A DNA stretch of 64,000 bases from Mycolicibacterium gilvum (GTDB lineage Bacteria > Actinomycetota > Actinomycetes > Mycobacteriales > Mycobacteriaceae). Shown in pieces: positions 28,306 through 37,752 of the stretch. The first letter of the stretch is position 1. Each line of letters starts with the position of its first letter. Position numbers and translations under genes: made by a program. The notes under the pieces are model-generated. The model was given only the letters and a program-made list of their open reading frames with translations, had not been told where the DNA came from and did not search any database. The stretch covers positions 1,798,001-1,862,000 of the forward strand of contig NZ_UGQM01000001.1 in the NCBI RefSeq assembly GCF_900454025.1, in the 5' to 3' direction.

Positions 28306-29282
28306 CCCGTCTGATCCGCACCTGCTTCATCGTCTTTCCGCCTGGCCCTCGCGCGCCGTTTTCCCTCGTGCATCGCCGCGACCCTGGCCACCGGGATGGC
28401 GCGGCCCTGCTCGATCAGGTCGGCCGGCAGACGTGTGGGCGCGGGCATCGCGTCGGCCCAGGGGTCGCCTCCGGCGAGCGCGGAGACCGCGGTGCGCACG
28501 GTGAAATCCGACGGGTGTATCCGATCCAGGGCGTCCCATGCCACCGGGAACGACACCGGCGTGCCGGGCCGCAACCGGGGGCTGTAGGCGGCGGCCACCG
28601 TCGCGCCGCCGGCGCGCGTGGCATCGACGAATACCTTGCCCGCGCGGTCGGCGACGATGAACGCCGTCGTCGCGACAGTCGGATCGAGGGCCTCGGTGCG
28701 GGCGGCCAGCGCACGGGTCGCCGCGGCGACGTCGTCGACGGGGGCGCTGTCGTCGATGGGGACGAAGACGTGCAGACCGCGGGAACCGCTGGTCTTCACC
28801 GCACCGTCCAGTCCGCAGTCCGCGAGCGCCCGGCGTACCAGGTGCGCCACGGCGACGACGGAGGCGAAGTCACCGTCGTCGGGCGGATCGAGATCGAGGA
28901 TAAGGTGCGTGGGCCGGTAGACGTCGTCGGCCGGACCGAGCGCGGGGTGGTATTCGACGGCGCGCTGGTTGGCCAGCCACAGCAGGGTGCGGCGGTCGTC
29001 GCAGACGGCGTAGCGGATCTCGCGTCTGGACGCCTCGGCCCAGATCGGCACTGTCCGAACCCAATCCGGGGTGTACTTGGGCACGTTCTTCTGCATGAAC
29101 GGCGCCCGCCCGCGAAGTGCCCGCAGCACGGTAAGCGGTCGTCCGGCCAGCACCGGCAGGATGCGGTCGGCGACCGCGTCGAGATAGTCGACGAGGTCGC
29201 GTTTGGTGGCATCCGCATCGTCGGACAGCGGCTGATCGAGGTTGGTCAGGTCGACGCCGTCACGGTTCTCGCTGGTCCCCAT
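28302..29282 (-). CDS. polD1: Stand-alone LigD-type polymerase/primase (PolD1-like)
   Basis: 326 residues matching the POL domain of LigD, an archaeo-eukaryotic-primase-type polymerase that fills gaps and adds ribonucleotides in end joining and excision repair. Catalytic landmarks are HLILDLDPPDD (two metal-binding Asp) and KTSGSRGLHVFVP (conserved His). No ligase or nuclease domain is present. M. smegmatis has such stand-alone LigD-POL paralogues; the assignment to PolD1 rather than PolD2 is by similar neighbourhood as I remember it, so it is tentative. Confidence 0.85.
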   Translation of the reverse strand: MGTSENRDGVDLTNLDQPLSDDADATKRDLVDYLDAVADRILPVLAGRPLTVLRALRGRAPFMQKNVPKYTPDWVRTVPIWAEASRREIRYAVCDDRRTLLWLANQRAVEYHPALGPADDVYRPTHLILDLDPPDDGDFASVVAVAHLVRRALADCGLDGAVKTSGSRGLHVFVPIDDSAPVDDVAAATRALAARTEALDPTVATTAFIVADRAGKVFVDATRAGGATVAAAYSPRLRPGTPVSFPVAWDALDRIHPSDFTVRTAVSALAGGDPWADAMPAPTRLPADLIEQGRAIPVARVAAMHEGKRRARARRKDDEAGADQTG

Positions 29283-29505
29283 CGGGCCAGGGTAGACCGC
29301 GCTGCGCTAGGTGAACTGCGCGATGCGTCTGCGGGCGACCCCCGGCCCGCCGCGAAAGTGGGCCCTGTGCACGGATATTGCGCGTAGTGCGTGCACATCC
29401 CCCACGCTCGATGCGGTTCCACGGGTCGGGCACGCCACCCGGTCGGTAACGAAGTCGCAGATTCCGCCGCGGGTGCCGCGACCGCCGCATAACGTTGAGG
29501 TCCCT

Positions 29506-31506
29506 ATGGACCGCACCACAGCGTCGACGGTGGAGAGCACCGCCCTCGGGCAGGTGGACGATCAGGACAAACCCGGTCGAGAGTTGCGTGGGTGGACGTA
29601 CGGACTGGTCGCCGTGGTGGCGTTCGCGGTGGCGGTCCTGACGATCTGGCAGGTGTTCCGGCCGCTCTCGCAGGGCAGCCAGTACTACCTCATCGTGTTC
29701 CTGTCCGGCACACTGCCGCTCGTCTACCTGGTGTACCGGTCCGGATGGAGATGGTCGGACCCGGAAGATCGCCCGGGAGTGCTGGACTGGGCCCTGGCCT
29801 TCGTCGCGGTCCTCGTGTGCCTGTATCCGGTGCTGGCCCCGGCGATCGGTGCCGCCGGCGGCGGGTACAACGCGTTCCTCGACAGGCAGGGCATGCTCGA
29901 TCCGCTCGATGTCGTGATGGGCGCACTTCTGTTGGTGCTCATCATCGAAGCCTGCCGGCGCACGACCGGGTGGGCGCTGCCGATCGTGTGCGCAGCGTTT
30001 CTGGCCTACGGGTACTACGGCGGGCTGATGCCCCAGGGCTGGGCGATCGCGCACGCCGGGCTTGACTTCGACCAGATCGTCGACGCGTTGTACAACTCGG
30101 GGAGCGGATTCTTCGGAACCCCTCTGGACGTCGCGGCGACCTACATCGTTCTGTTCACGATCTACGGTGCGGTACTGGAACTCTCGGGCGGCGCGCGCTT
30201 CTTCGTCAACCTGTCGGTGGCGGCCTTCCGCCGCTCCCGCAGCGCGGCCGGTCGCACGGCGGTCGCGTCTGGCTTCCTGCTCGGCACCGTGTCGGGTTCG
30301 GGCACCGCGACCGCGGTGAGTGTGGGTGCGGTGACATGGCCGATCATGCGGCGGGCGGGTTACACCCCCGAACGGGCGGGCGGCGTCCTGGCCGCGGCCG
30401 GGGTGGGTGCGCTGCTGTCGCCACCGACGCTGGGCGCGGCGGCGTTCATCGTCGCGGAGTACCTCGAGGTGTCGTACCTGACGGTGCTCGGCTGGGCGAT
30501 GATCCCGACCGGCCTGTACTACCTGGGCATCCTGCTCGCGGTGGAGATCGACGCGCGCCGCTTCGGCATGAAGGCTGCGAACCTCGATGCCGCGTCGCCG
30601 TGGAAACTGCTGGGACGCCTCGGCTATCACTTCTCGTCGTTGATCGCGATCGTGGTGCTTCTCGCCGTGGGGATGTCGGCGACCAGGGCCGTGATCTTCG
30701 CGACCGCACTCGCCTTCGTGCTGTCCTTCGCCGACCGGCGCTTCCGCCTGACACCGCGTCGCCTGTTCGGTGCGCTCAGCTCCGGTGTGCTCGGGGTGCT
30801 GCCCGTGGTCGCGGTGTGCGCGGCGGCGGGTGTGATCACCGCGATGACGACCAAAACCGGCCTGGGCGCGCAGTTCTCGTCCGTGCTGGTCGGTGGTGTC
30901 GACGCGATCACCGACAACCGCACGGTGATGCTGGCGCTCACCGCGGTGTTCGCCGCGGTGGCCCTGGCGCTGCTCGGCCTCGCGATCCCCGTGACCGCGT
31001 CGTTCGTGATCGGTTGGGTCATCATCGGTCCCGCGCTGCTGGCCCTCGACGTCCCAGCCCCGGCGGCGGCGATGTTCGTCTTCTATTATTCGGTGCTCTC
31101 CGAGGTCACCCCACCCACCGCGCTCGCCGCAGTCGGCGCGTCGGCGGTCACCGGGGGACAGGCGATCCCGACCATGTGGCAGGCGCTGCGGTATGCCGCA
31201 CCGGCATTCCTGGTCCCGATCGCGTTCGTGCTGACCGGCCCCGGCGAATACCTGCTCGCGCGAGGACCGGTGCTCGGCGTGCTGTGGGCGTCCGCGGCCG
31301 CCTGCGTCGGCATCGTCGCGCTGTCGTTCGCCGCGGGTGGCTGGGTGCTGGGGGTCGGCGCCATGAGCCCGCCGGCCCGGGTGCTGACGGCCGTCGCGGC
31401 GTTGCTGTTGCTGTACCTCCATCCCGTGAGCATCGCCGCGGGATTCACGTGCCTGCTCTGCGCAGTCGCGTTCACCTTCATCACCGACAAGAGGAGACGA
31501 CCATGA
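29506..31506 (+). CDS. TRAP transporter permease, fused DctQM (4TM-12TM)
   Basis: 666 residues. ATG 29506 is preceded by a TTGAGG Shine-Dalgarno. The N-terminal part (about 1-130) supplies the small 4-helix subunit and the rest the large DctM-type subunit, with GFLLGTVSGSGTATAVSVGAVTWPIM (around 245) and GVGALLSPPTLGAAAF (around 300) as conserved segments. It forms a secondary, ion-driven uptake system with the solute-binding protein encoded next, whose ATG overlaps this TGA by 4 bases. The substrate is unknown; TAXI-type systems often carry dicarboxylates or amino acids. Confidence 0.92.
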   Translation: MDRTTASTVESTALGQVDDQDKPGRELRGWTYGLVAVVAFAVAVLTIWQVFRPLSQGSQYYLIVFLSGTLPLVYLVYRSGWRWSDPEDRPGVLDWALAFVAVLVCLYPVLAPAIGAAGGGYNAFLDRQGMLDPLDVVMGALLLVLIIEACRRTTGWALPIVCAAFLAYGYYGGLMPQGWAIAHAGLDFDQIVDALYNSGSGFFGTPLDVAATYIVLFTIYGAVLELSGGARFFVNLSVAAFRRSRSAAGRTAVASGFLLGTVSGSGTATAVSVGAVTWPIMRRAGYTPERAGGVLAAAGVGALLSPPTLGAAAFIVAEYLEVSYLTVLGWAMIPTGLYYLGILLAVEIDARRFGMKAANLDAASPWKLLGRLGYHFSSLIAIVVLLAVGMSATRAVIFATALAFVLSFADRRFRLTPRRLFGALSSGVLGVLPVVAVCAAAGVITAMTTKTGLGAQFSSVLVGGVDAITDNRTVMLALTAVFAAVALALLGLAIPVTASFVIGWVIIGPALLALDVPAPAAAMFVFYYSVLSEVTPPTALAAVGASAVTGGQAIPTMWQALRYAAPAFLVPIAFVLTGPGEYLLARGPVLGVLWASAAACVGIVALSFAAGGWVLGVGAMSPPARVLTAVAALLLLYLHPVSIAAGFTCLLCAVAFTFITDKRRRP

Positions 31507-32513
31507 AGCGCACCGTGACGGCGTTCGCGACACTGATGCTCGCCGCGACCGCGGCAACGGCCTGCGGCGGCAGACAGGATGCTCCGGCGGCCGATTCGGG
31601 CGGCGAGATCACCTGCGAGGTCGGCACGGAGACGCGTGTGAGCATCGCGACGGGCAACTCCACGGGGGTGTACTTCTCGCTCGGGAATGCCTTCGCCGAG
31701 CAGGTGTCGGCCGCGACCGACGGCACGGTCAAGGCCACCGCGGCCGAGACGGGCGCCTCGGTGCAGAACATCCAGCAACTCGTCGCCGGGAGCTACCAGG
31801 TGGCGTTCTCGCTCGCCGACACCGCGTCCGACGCCATCGAGGGCACGGGCAGCTTCGACGGCAAAGAGCAACCGATCCAAGCGCTTTCACGGATCTACCC
31901 GAACTACACCCAGGTGATCGCCAGGACCGACAGCGGCATCACCTCGATCGCCGACATGCGCGGCAAGCGGGTGTCGACCGGCTCGCCGGGATCGGGGACG
32001 GAGGTCATCGCCAACCGGTTGCTGGAGTCGGCGGGGCTCAACCCGCAGACCGATGTCGCGGCGCAGCGTCTCGACCTGACCAAGACCGTGGACGGGATGA
32101 AGGACGGCTCGATCGACGCGATGTTCTGGTCCGGCGGCCTGCCGACTCCCGGTATCACCGACCTGTTCACCTCGGCACGCGAGGACGTGACCTTCATCGA
32201 CGTCACACCGCAGCTGGGCCGGATGGCCGAGATCAGCCCGGCCTACGAGGAGGGCCTGATACCCGCCGCCACCTACCAGTTGCCGTCCGACGTCGCGACG
32301 ATCGTGGTGCCGAACATGCTGCTGGTGCGCGACGACCTCGACGCGAATCTCGCCTGCGTGCTGACCAGGACCCTGTTCGAGAAGCAGCCCGAGATGGCTC
32401 AGGTCGTGGGTGCGGCCAAGGGCATTGCACTCGACAACGCCCGCGACACCGACCCGGTGCCGTTGAACCGCGGTGCCGAGTACGCCCTCGACGAGCTGAA
32501 CGCACCCAGGTAG
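31503..32513 (+). CDS. TAXI-family TRAP transporter solute-binding lipoprotein
   Basis: 336 residues. The signal peptide ends in a lipobox-like ATAC (Cys about residue 21), so it is probably lipid-anchored outside the membrane. The TAXI domain shows SIATGNSTGVYFSLGNAFAE at the start, AETGASVQNIQQL, and GSPGSGTEVIANRLLE in the second lobe. It has an AAGAGGAGA Shine-Dalgarno and 4-base overlap with the permease gene. It binds the substrate and delivers it to the fused permease. Confidence 0.92.
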   Translation: MKRTVTAFATLMLAATAATACGGRQDAPAADSGGEITCEVGTETRVSIATGNSTGVYFSLGNAFAEQVSAATDGTVKATAAETGASVQNIQQLVAGSYQVAFSLADTASDAIEGTGSFDGKEQPIQALSRIYPNYTQVIARTDSGITSIADMRGKRVSTGSPGSGTEVIANRLLESAGLNPQTDVAAQRLDLTKTVDGMKDGSIDAMFWSGGLPTPGITDLFTSAREDVTFIDVTPQLGRMAEISPAYEEGLIPAATYQLPSDVATIVVPNMLLVRDDLDANLACVLTRTLFEKQPEMAQVVGAAKGIALDNARDTDPVPLNRGAEYALDELNAPR

Positions 32514-32541
32514 CCGACGAACCGCCAGGTCAAGCTGTGAA

Positions 32542-32570
32542 TTCGCTGTCAAGGCCCGATTGACAGTGAA
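32542..32570. promoter_or_regulatory. Inverted repeat between the TRAP and MmpL genes
   Basis: TTCGCTGTCAA (32542-32552) faces TTGACAGTGAA (32560-32570), 10 of 11 paired, with a 7-base spacer. It could act as a terminator of the TRAP operon (no T-run) or an operator for mmpL. Confidence 0.35.
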
Positions 32571-32599
32571 TGGTTTGACGGACTAGATGTATGACACGC

Positions 32600-32614
32600 G
32601 ACACACGATGTGTC
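32600..32614. promoter_or_regulatory. Short palindrome upstream of MmpL, candidate operator
   Basis: GACACA-CGA-TGTGTC is a perfect 6+6 inverted repeat about 55 bases before the mmpL start. A wider TGACAC...GTGTCA pair (32592-32615) encloses it. TetR-type regulators of MmpL pumps use such sites; no regulator gene is adjacent. Confidence 0.3.
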
Positions 32615-32668
32615 ACGCGGGCGGCTTCTGAGCGGGCCGATGGCAGGGCCTGAGCGGGGGCGGTTCAC

Positions 32669-35515
32669 GTGGCAGATGCCGTACGGTCGGGGATCGGCCG
32701 GATCATCCGGGTCCTGTCGGTGCCGATCGTGCTCGGATGGGTGCTGCTGACCATCCTGACCAACGTCGCTGTTCCGTCGCTGGAGAAAGTCGGCGAGGAA
32801 CACACCGTCGGGATGAGCGCCGCCGACGCGCCGTCGATGATGTCGATGAAGCGCGTCGGGGCGAACTTCGAGGAGTTCGACTCCGACAGCAGCGCGATGG
32901 TCGTGCTCGAAGGGGAGCAGCCTCTCGGCGATGCGGCCCACCGCTATTACGACCAGCTGATCGACCAGCTCGAGGCCGACACCGCCAACGTTCAGCACGT
33001 CGCCGACTTCTGGGGCGATCCGCTGACCGCGTCGGGCGCCCAGAGCACCGACGGCAAGGCCGCGTACGTGCAGGTTTACCTGCAGGGCAATCAGGGGGAG
33101 CCGCGCGCCAACGAGGCGGTGGCGGCCGTCCGCGAGGTCGTCGAGCAGACCCCGGCGCCACCGGGCATCAAGGCGTATGTGACCGGCGGCGCCCCGCTGG
33201 TGGCCGATCAGCACAGCGCGGGGGACAAGAGCGTCCTGCGCGTCACGCTGATCACGATCGGCGTCATCGCGGTGATGCTGCTGATCGTCTTCCGGTCGGC
33301 GGTCACCATGGCGCTGATCCTGTTCATGGTGTTCGCCGAACTCGGTGCCGCGCGTGGCATCGTCGCGTTCCTCGCCGATGCCGAGATCATCGGGCTGTCG
33401 ACCTTCGCGACCAGCCTGCTGACCCTGATGGTGATCGCCGCCGGCACCGACTACGCGATCTTCGCGATCGGGCGCTACCAGGAGGCCAGGGGCGCGGGTG
33501 AGGACCGGGAAACCGCGTACTACACCATGTTCGGTGGCACCGCGCACGTCGTGCTCGGCTCCGGCCTGACCATCGCCGGGGCGATGCTGTGCCTGAGTTT
33601 CACCCGGCTGCCGTACTTCCAGACCATGGGTGTGCCGTGCGCGGTGGGCACGTTCGTCGCCGTCATGGCGGCACTGACTTTGGGCCCCGCGGTGATCGTC
33701 ATCGGGAGCCGCTTCGGCCTGTTCGATCCCAAGCGTGCGATCAGCTCTCGCGGCTGGCGCCGTATCGGGGTCTCGGTGGTGCGCTGGCCTGGTCCGGTGC
33801 TCGCCGCGACGCTGGCGCTGGCGCTGGTCGGTCTGGTGACGTTGCCGGGCTACAAGACCAACTACGACGCCCGGGACTACCTTCCCGCCGACGTCCCCGC
33901 CAACGTCGGCTACGCCGTCGCCGACCGGCATTTCGGCAGCGCGCGGATGAACCCGGAGCTGCTCATGGTCGAATCCGACCACGACCTGCGCAACCCGGCG
34001 GACTTCCTCGTCATCGACAAGATTGCGAAATCGATCTTCCGAGTGCCCGGAGTGGCGCGGGTACAGACGATCACCCGGCCCGACGGCAAGCCGATCAAGC
34101 ACACGACCATTCCGTTCCAGATGAGCATGCAGGGCACGACCCAGCGACTCAACGAGAAGTACATGCAGGACCGGATGGCCGACATGCTGGTCCAGGCCGA
34201 CGCGATGCAGACCAACATCGACACGATGACCAAGATGCAGTCGCTGATGACCCAGATGTCCGCGACCACCCATCAGATGGTCACCAAGACCAAGGCCATG
34301 ACGGCGGACATCACCGAACTGCGGGATCACATCGCCGACCTCGACGACTTCCTGCGGCCCATCAGGAACTACCTGTACTGGGAACCGCACTGCTACGACA
34401 TCCCGGTGTGCTGGACCATGAGGTCGGTGTTCGACACCCTCGACGGCATCAACCCGCTGACCGACGACATCTCCGAGCTGATCCCCGACCTCGAACGCCT
34501 CGACGAGCTGATGCCGCAGCTGATCGCGTTGCTGCCCAGCCAGATCGAGACGATGCGGTCCATGCAGGCGATGATGCTGCGGCAGTACCAGACCCAGAAG
34601 GGCCAGCTCGACCAGAACGCGGCGATGTCCGAGGACGCCGACGCGATGGGCGAGGCGTTCGACGACTCGATGAACGACGACTCCTTCTACCTGCCGCCCG
34701 AAGCGTTCGACAACGACGACTTCAAGCGCGGCATGGAGAATTTCATCTCGCCCGACGGCAGGTCGGTGCGGTTCATCATCAGCCACGAAGGCGATCCCGC
34801 CACGGTGGAGGGCATCTCGGAAGTGGTGCCGATCAAGACCGCGGCCAAGGAGGCCATCAAGGGCACGCCGCTGGAAGGGTCCACCGTCTACCTGGCCGGC
34901 ACCGCGGCGACGTACAAGGACATGAGCGACGGGGCGTTCTACGACCTGCTGATCGCCGGAATCGCCGCGGTGACACTGATTTTCGTCATCATGCTGGTGA
35001 TCACCCGCAGCGTCGTCGCCGCAGCGGTGATCGTCGGCACCGTGCTGTTGTCGCTGGGAGCCTCGTTCGGTCTGTCGGTGTTGTTGTGGCAGCACATCAT
35101 CGGGCTCGCACTGCACTGGATGGTGCTGCCGATGGCGGTCATTCTGCTGCTCGCCGTCGGCTCCGATTACAACCTGCTGCTGGTGTCGCGGTTCAAGGAG
35201 GAGCTCTCCGGAGGCCTGAAGACGGGGATCATCCGCGCGATGGCCGGCACCGGGTCGGTGGTCACCTCCGCAGGTCTGGTCTTCGCCTTCACGATGGCCT
35301 CTTTCGCCTTCAGCGACCTGAAGGTGATGGCGCAGGTCGGGACGACGATCGCACTGGGGCTCCTGTTCGACACCCTGATCGTGCGCTCCTTCATGACCCC
35401 CGCGGTCGCCGCGCTCCTCGGACGGTGGTTCTGGTGGCCGCAGAAATACCAGAGCGCGGCGTCACAGCGGCGCCTCGCGCAGATCAGGGCGCGGACAGCT
35501 ACCGCGAGTCGCTGA
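32669..35515 (+). CDS. MmpL-family RND lipid transporter
   Basis: 948 residues with the MmpL layout: one N-terminal helix, a large outer loop, five helices with [12 protein letters not shown] (around 270), a second long outer loop (about 420-740, Met/Gln/Asp-rich and helical), then five helices with [15 protein letters not shown] (around 832). The paired Asp-Tyr motifs carry the proton relay of MmpL3-type pumps. It probably exports a lipid or siderophore; the substrate is unknown. No mmpS partner is adjacent. GTG 32669 is the start. Confidence 0.93.
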   Translation: MADAVRSGIGRIIRVLSVPIVLGWVLLTILTNVAVPSLEKVGEEHTVGMSAADAPSMMSMKRVGANFEEFDSDSSAMVVLEGEQPLGDAAHRYYDQLIDQLEADTANVQHVADFWGDPLTASGAQSTDGKAAYVQVYLQGNQGEPRANEAVAAVREVVEQTPAPPGIKAYVTGGAPLVADQHSAGDKSVLRVTLITIGVIAVMLLIVFRSAVTMALILFMVFAELGAARGIVAFLADAEIIGLSTFATSLLTLMVIAAGTDYAIFAIGRYQEARGAGEDRETAYYTMFGGTAHVVLGSGLTIAGAMLCLSFTRLPYFQTMGVPCAVGTFVAVMAALTLGPAVIVIGSRFGLFDPKRAISSRGWRRIGVSVVRWPGPVLAATLALALVGLVTLPGYKTNYDARDYLPADVPANVGYAVADRHFGSARMNPELLMVESDHDLRNPADFLVIDKIAKSIFRVPGVARVQTITRPDGKPIKHTTIPFQMSMQGTTQRLNEKYMQDRMADMLVQADAMQTNIDTMTKMQSLMTQMSATTHQMVTKTKAMTADITELRDHIADLDDFLRPIRNYLYWEPHCYDIPVCWTMRSVFDTLDGINPLTDDISELIPDLERLDELMPQLIALLPSQIETMRSMQAMMLRQYQTQKGQLDQNAAMSEDADAMGEAFDDSMNDDSFYLPPEAFDNDDFKRGMENFISPDGRSVRFIISHEGDPATVEGISEVVPIKTAAKEAIKGTPLEGSTVYLAGTAATYKDMSDGAFYDLLIAGIAAVTLIFVIMLVITRSVVAAAVIVGTVLLSLGASFGLSVLLWQHIIGLALHWMVLPMAVILLLAVGSDYNLLLVSRFKEELSGGLKTGIIRAMAGTGSVVTSAGLVFAFTMASFAFSDLKVMAQVGTTIALGLLFDTLIVRSFMTPAVAALLGRWFWWPQKYQSAASQRRLAQIRARTATASR

Positions 35516-36197
35516 TCTTCGCGGCGAGATCGCCGATGACGGTCGACTCGAGCTTCGCCAACAGGTCGCCGGCGTCCTCGAACACGCCCGCGGCGCCTGC
35601 CTCCCGCAGTTCCCCGCGAGACACCCCGCCGCTGAGCAGACCGATCGACGAGACACCGGCCCGACCCGCCGCCTCACAGTCCCACACCGCGTCGCCGACG
35701 AACACCGCGTCCTGTGCGCCGACTCCGGCCCGGTCCAGCGCAACCTGCACGATGTCGGGTTTGGGTTTGGCCGTGTCCACATCGGCCGACGACGTGACGG
35801 CGGCGACCACGTCGTCGCAGTCGAGAACCTCACGCAGCATCGTCAATTCGTCATCGGGTGCCGACGTCGCCAGCACGACCTGCAAGCCCGTCGCCGCCAC
35901 TCGACGCAGCAGATCGCGGGCTCCGGGGAGAGGTTCGAGCAGCGAGGAGTTCTGCTTGTAGAACCTGCTGTGGGCATCCTTGAGTCGGTCGAGGACGTCC
36001 TGGCCGGCATCGCCGGACAGGGTGCGGACCAGCGTCGTGCCGTCCATCCCGATGCAGCGGTGGATGCGCCAGGCCGACACGGGCAGATTCTCCTCGTCGA
36101 ACGCCTCCAGCCACGCGTGCACGTGCAGATAGTTGGAGTCGACGAGGGTCCCGTCGATGTCGAAGAGGACTGCGGGAGAGACGTTTCGAGTACTCAC
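35499..36197 (-). CDS. HAD-superfamily hydrolase (phosphoglycolate-phosphatase-like)
   Basis: 232 residues. HAD motif [12 protein letters not shown] (nucleophile Asp at about residue 12), motif II in VLATSA, Lys before motif III, and motif [12 protein letters not shown] are all present, and a helical cap lies between I and II. It probably dephosphorylates a small metabolite; the substrate is unknown. GTG 36197 is the start. It overlaps the mmpL 3' end by 17 bases. Confidence 0.88.
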   Translation of the reverse strand: MSTRNVSPAVLFDIDGTLVDSNYLHVHAWLEAFDEENLPVSAWRIHRCIGMDGTTLVRTLSGDAGQDVLDRLKDAHSRFYKQNSSLLEPLPGARDLLRRVAATGLQVVLATSAPDDELTMLREVLDCDDVVAAVTSSADVDTAKPKPDIVQVALDRAGVGAQDAVFVGDAVWDCEAAGRAGVSSIGLLSGGVSRGELREAGAAGVFEDAGDLLAKLESTVIGDLAAKISDSR

Positions 36198-36202
36198 CCG
36201 GG

Positions 36203-36634
36203 TCAGGGCACCGGAATGTTGATGGTGGGACCGCCGGGGATCGAACCGCTGCCGCCGCCGGGCCCGCCGGTGATGGTCGGTCCGCCGGGAATGGAGCCGC
36301 CGCCGCCCTCGGGGCCACCGCCACCGGTCGGCCCGCCGGGAATGGAGCCGCCGCCGCCCTCCGGCCCGCCGCTGCCGGTGGGACCGCCGGGGATGGAGCC
36401 GCCGCCGCCGGGCTGTGAGGGATCGCCGGGGGCCGGCGCACCCGTCGTCTCCGGCGCCATCGTCGTCTCCGGTGTGCTCGGAGCCGTGGTGGTCGTCGTG
36501 GTGACGCTGCTCTCGGTCGTCGTCGTCGACGTCGTCGTTTCCTCACCGCCGTCGCCGCCTCCGCACCCGACGGCGAGCATCAACACCGTCGTGCCACCCG
36601 CAGCGATCAGCGCTGTTCTGAGAGGAGAGTTCAT
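36203..36634 (-). CDS. Repeat-containing Gly/Pro-rich lipoprotein
   Basis: 143 residues from ATG 36634. The signal peptide ends in lipobox LAVGC, so the mature protein starts with a lipid-modified Cys followed by Gly/Asp. A Thr/Ser/Glu tract then leads to four 17-residue repeats of the type GGGGSIPGGPTxxGGPE at the C-terminus. No enzymatic domain is visible; it may span or decorate the cell wall. The gene ends 5 bases before the HAD start. Confidence 0.75.
   Translation of the reverse strand: MNSPLRTALIAAGGTTVLMLAVGCGGGDGGEETTTSTTTTESSVTTTTTTAPSTPETTMAPETTGAPAPGDPSQPGGGGSIPGGPTGSGGPEGGGGSIPGGPTGGGGPEGGGGSIPGGPTITGGPGGGSGSIPGGPTINIPVP
36206..36409 (-). repeat. Four imperfect 51-bp coding repeats
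   Basis: Each unit encodes about 17 residues with the invariant core GSIPGGPT. The last unit diverges to INIPVP. The repeats keep the frame (51 = 17 x 3), so copy changes would alter length without breaking the protein. Confidence 0.8.
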
Positions 36635-36795
36635 GGATTCCACCTGCCTGTCGAGGATCTCCGGGGGCTTACCCCGGCGCCGACGGGCCAAAACTTGCCG
36701 TGCTCACCGCACGGAGACGACGCCGCCGTGGTGTCTGGAGACCGTGAGGTTGGGTACCGTTGCGCCATGACGGCCGACGTGCGCAGGGGGATCCG

Positions 36796-37749
36796 ATGAG
36801 CGGGGGCTTGTTCGCGCTGCTCGACGACGTGGCCGTGCTCGCCAAACTCGCCGCGGCGTCGGTCGACGACATCGGTGCGGCCGCCGGACGTGCGACAGCC
36901 AAGGCCGCGGGTGTGGTGATCGACGACACCGCGGTGACGCCGCAGTACGTGCACGGCATCGCCGCCGAGCGTGAGCTGCCGATCATCAAGCGGATCGCGA
37001 AGGGCTCGCTGCGCAACAAGATCCTGATCATCCTGCCCGTGGCGCTGCTGCTCAGCCAGTTCGTCCCGTGGCTGCTGACGCCGATCCTGATGCTCGGTGC
37101 CACCTATCTGTGCTTCGAAGGCGCGGAGAAGGTCTGGGGCATGATCCGCGGCCACAAGTCGCACGGCACCCTGGTGGCCGGTTCCGGGGAGGCCGCGGAG
37201 AAGGCGATGGTCACGGGTGCGGTTCGCACCGATTTCATCCTGTCGGCCGAGATCATGGTGATCGCCCTCAACGAGGTCGCCGACCAGTCCTTCCTGCCGC
37301 GGTTGATCATCCTGTTGGTCGTGGCGGTGGTGATCACCATCGCGGTCTACGGCGTCGTGGCCGCCATCGTGAAGATGGACGACATCGGCCTGAGTCTGAC
37401 GCAGCGCTCGTCGGGATTCGCCCAGAAGATCGGCCGGGGTCTGGTGGCGGGCATGCCGAAGCTGCTGTCGGCGTTGTCGGTCATCGGGACGGTGGCGATG
37501 CTGTGGGTCGGCGGGCACATCCTGCTCATCGGCGCCGACGAGTTGGGTTGGCACGCGCCGTACGCGCTGGTGCATCACGCCGAGGAACTCGTCCACCATG
37601 TGGCCGGCGTCGGCGGTGTGCTGGGCTGGCTGGTGAACACCGCGGCATCGGCGGTCATCGGGTTGATCGTCGGCGCGATCGTGGTCGCGATCGTGCACGC
37701 GCTGCCGTTCGGCAAGAAGGTCGGCAAGAAGAACGAAGCCCACGGCTGA
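36796..37749 (+). CDS. DUF808 integral membrane protein
   Basis: 317 residues beginning MSGGLFALLDDVAVLAK, the usual start of DUF808 (YedI-like) proteins. An N-terminal conserved soluble stretch (about 1-80) is followed by several membrane helices and a Lys-rich tail. Function is unknown. A Shine-Dalgarno (CAGGGGG) precedes ATG 36796. Confidence 0.88.
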   Translation: MSGGLFALLDDVAVLAKLAAASVDDIGAAAGRATAKAAGVVIDDTAVTPQYVHGIAAERELPIIKRIAKGSLRNKILIILPVALLLSQFVPWLLTPILMLGATYLCFEGAEKVWGMIRGHKSHGTLVAGSGEAAEKAMVTGAVRTDFILSAEIMVIALNEVADQSFLPRLIILLVVAVVITIAVYGVVAAIVKMDDIGLSLTQRSSGFAQKIGRGLVAGMPKLLSALSVIGTVAMLWVGGHILLIGADELGWHAPYALVHHAEELVHHVAGVGGVLGWLVNTAASAVIGLIVGAIVVAIVHALPFGKKVGKKNEAHG

Positions 37750-37752
37750 CCG

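Noticed and set aside
36220..36420. A plus-strand protein rich in Pro/Gly across the repeat region
   Set aside because: It is the complement of the lipoprotein repeats; the minus strand has the lipobox, start and stop.
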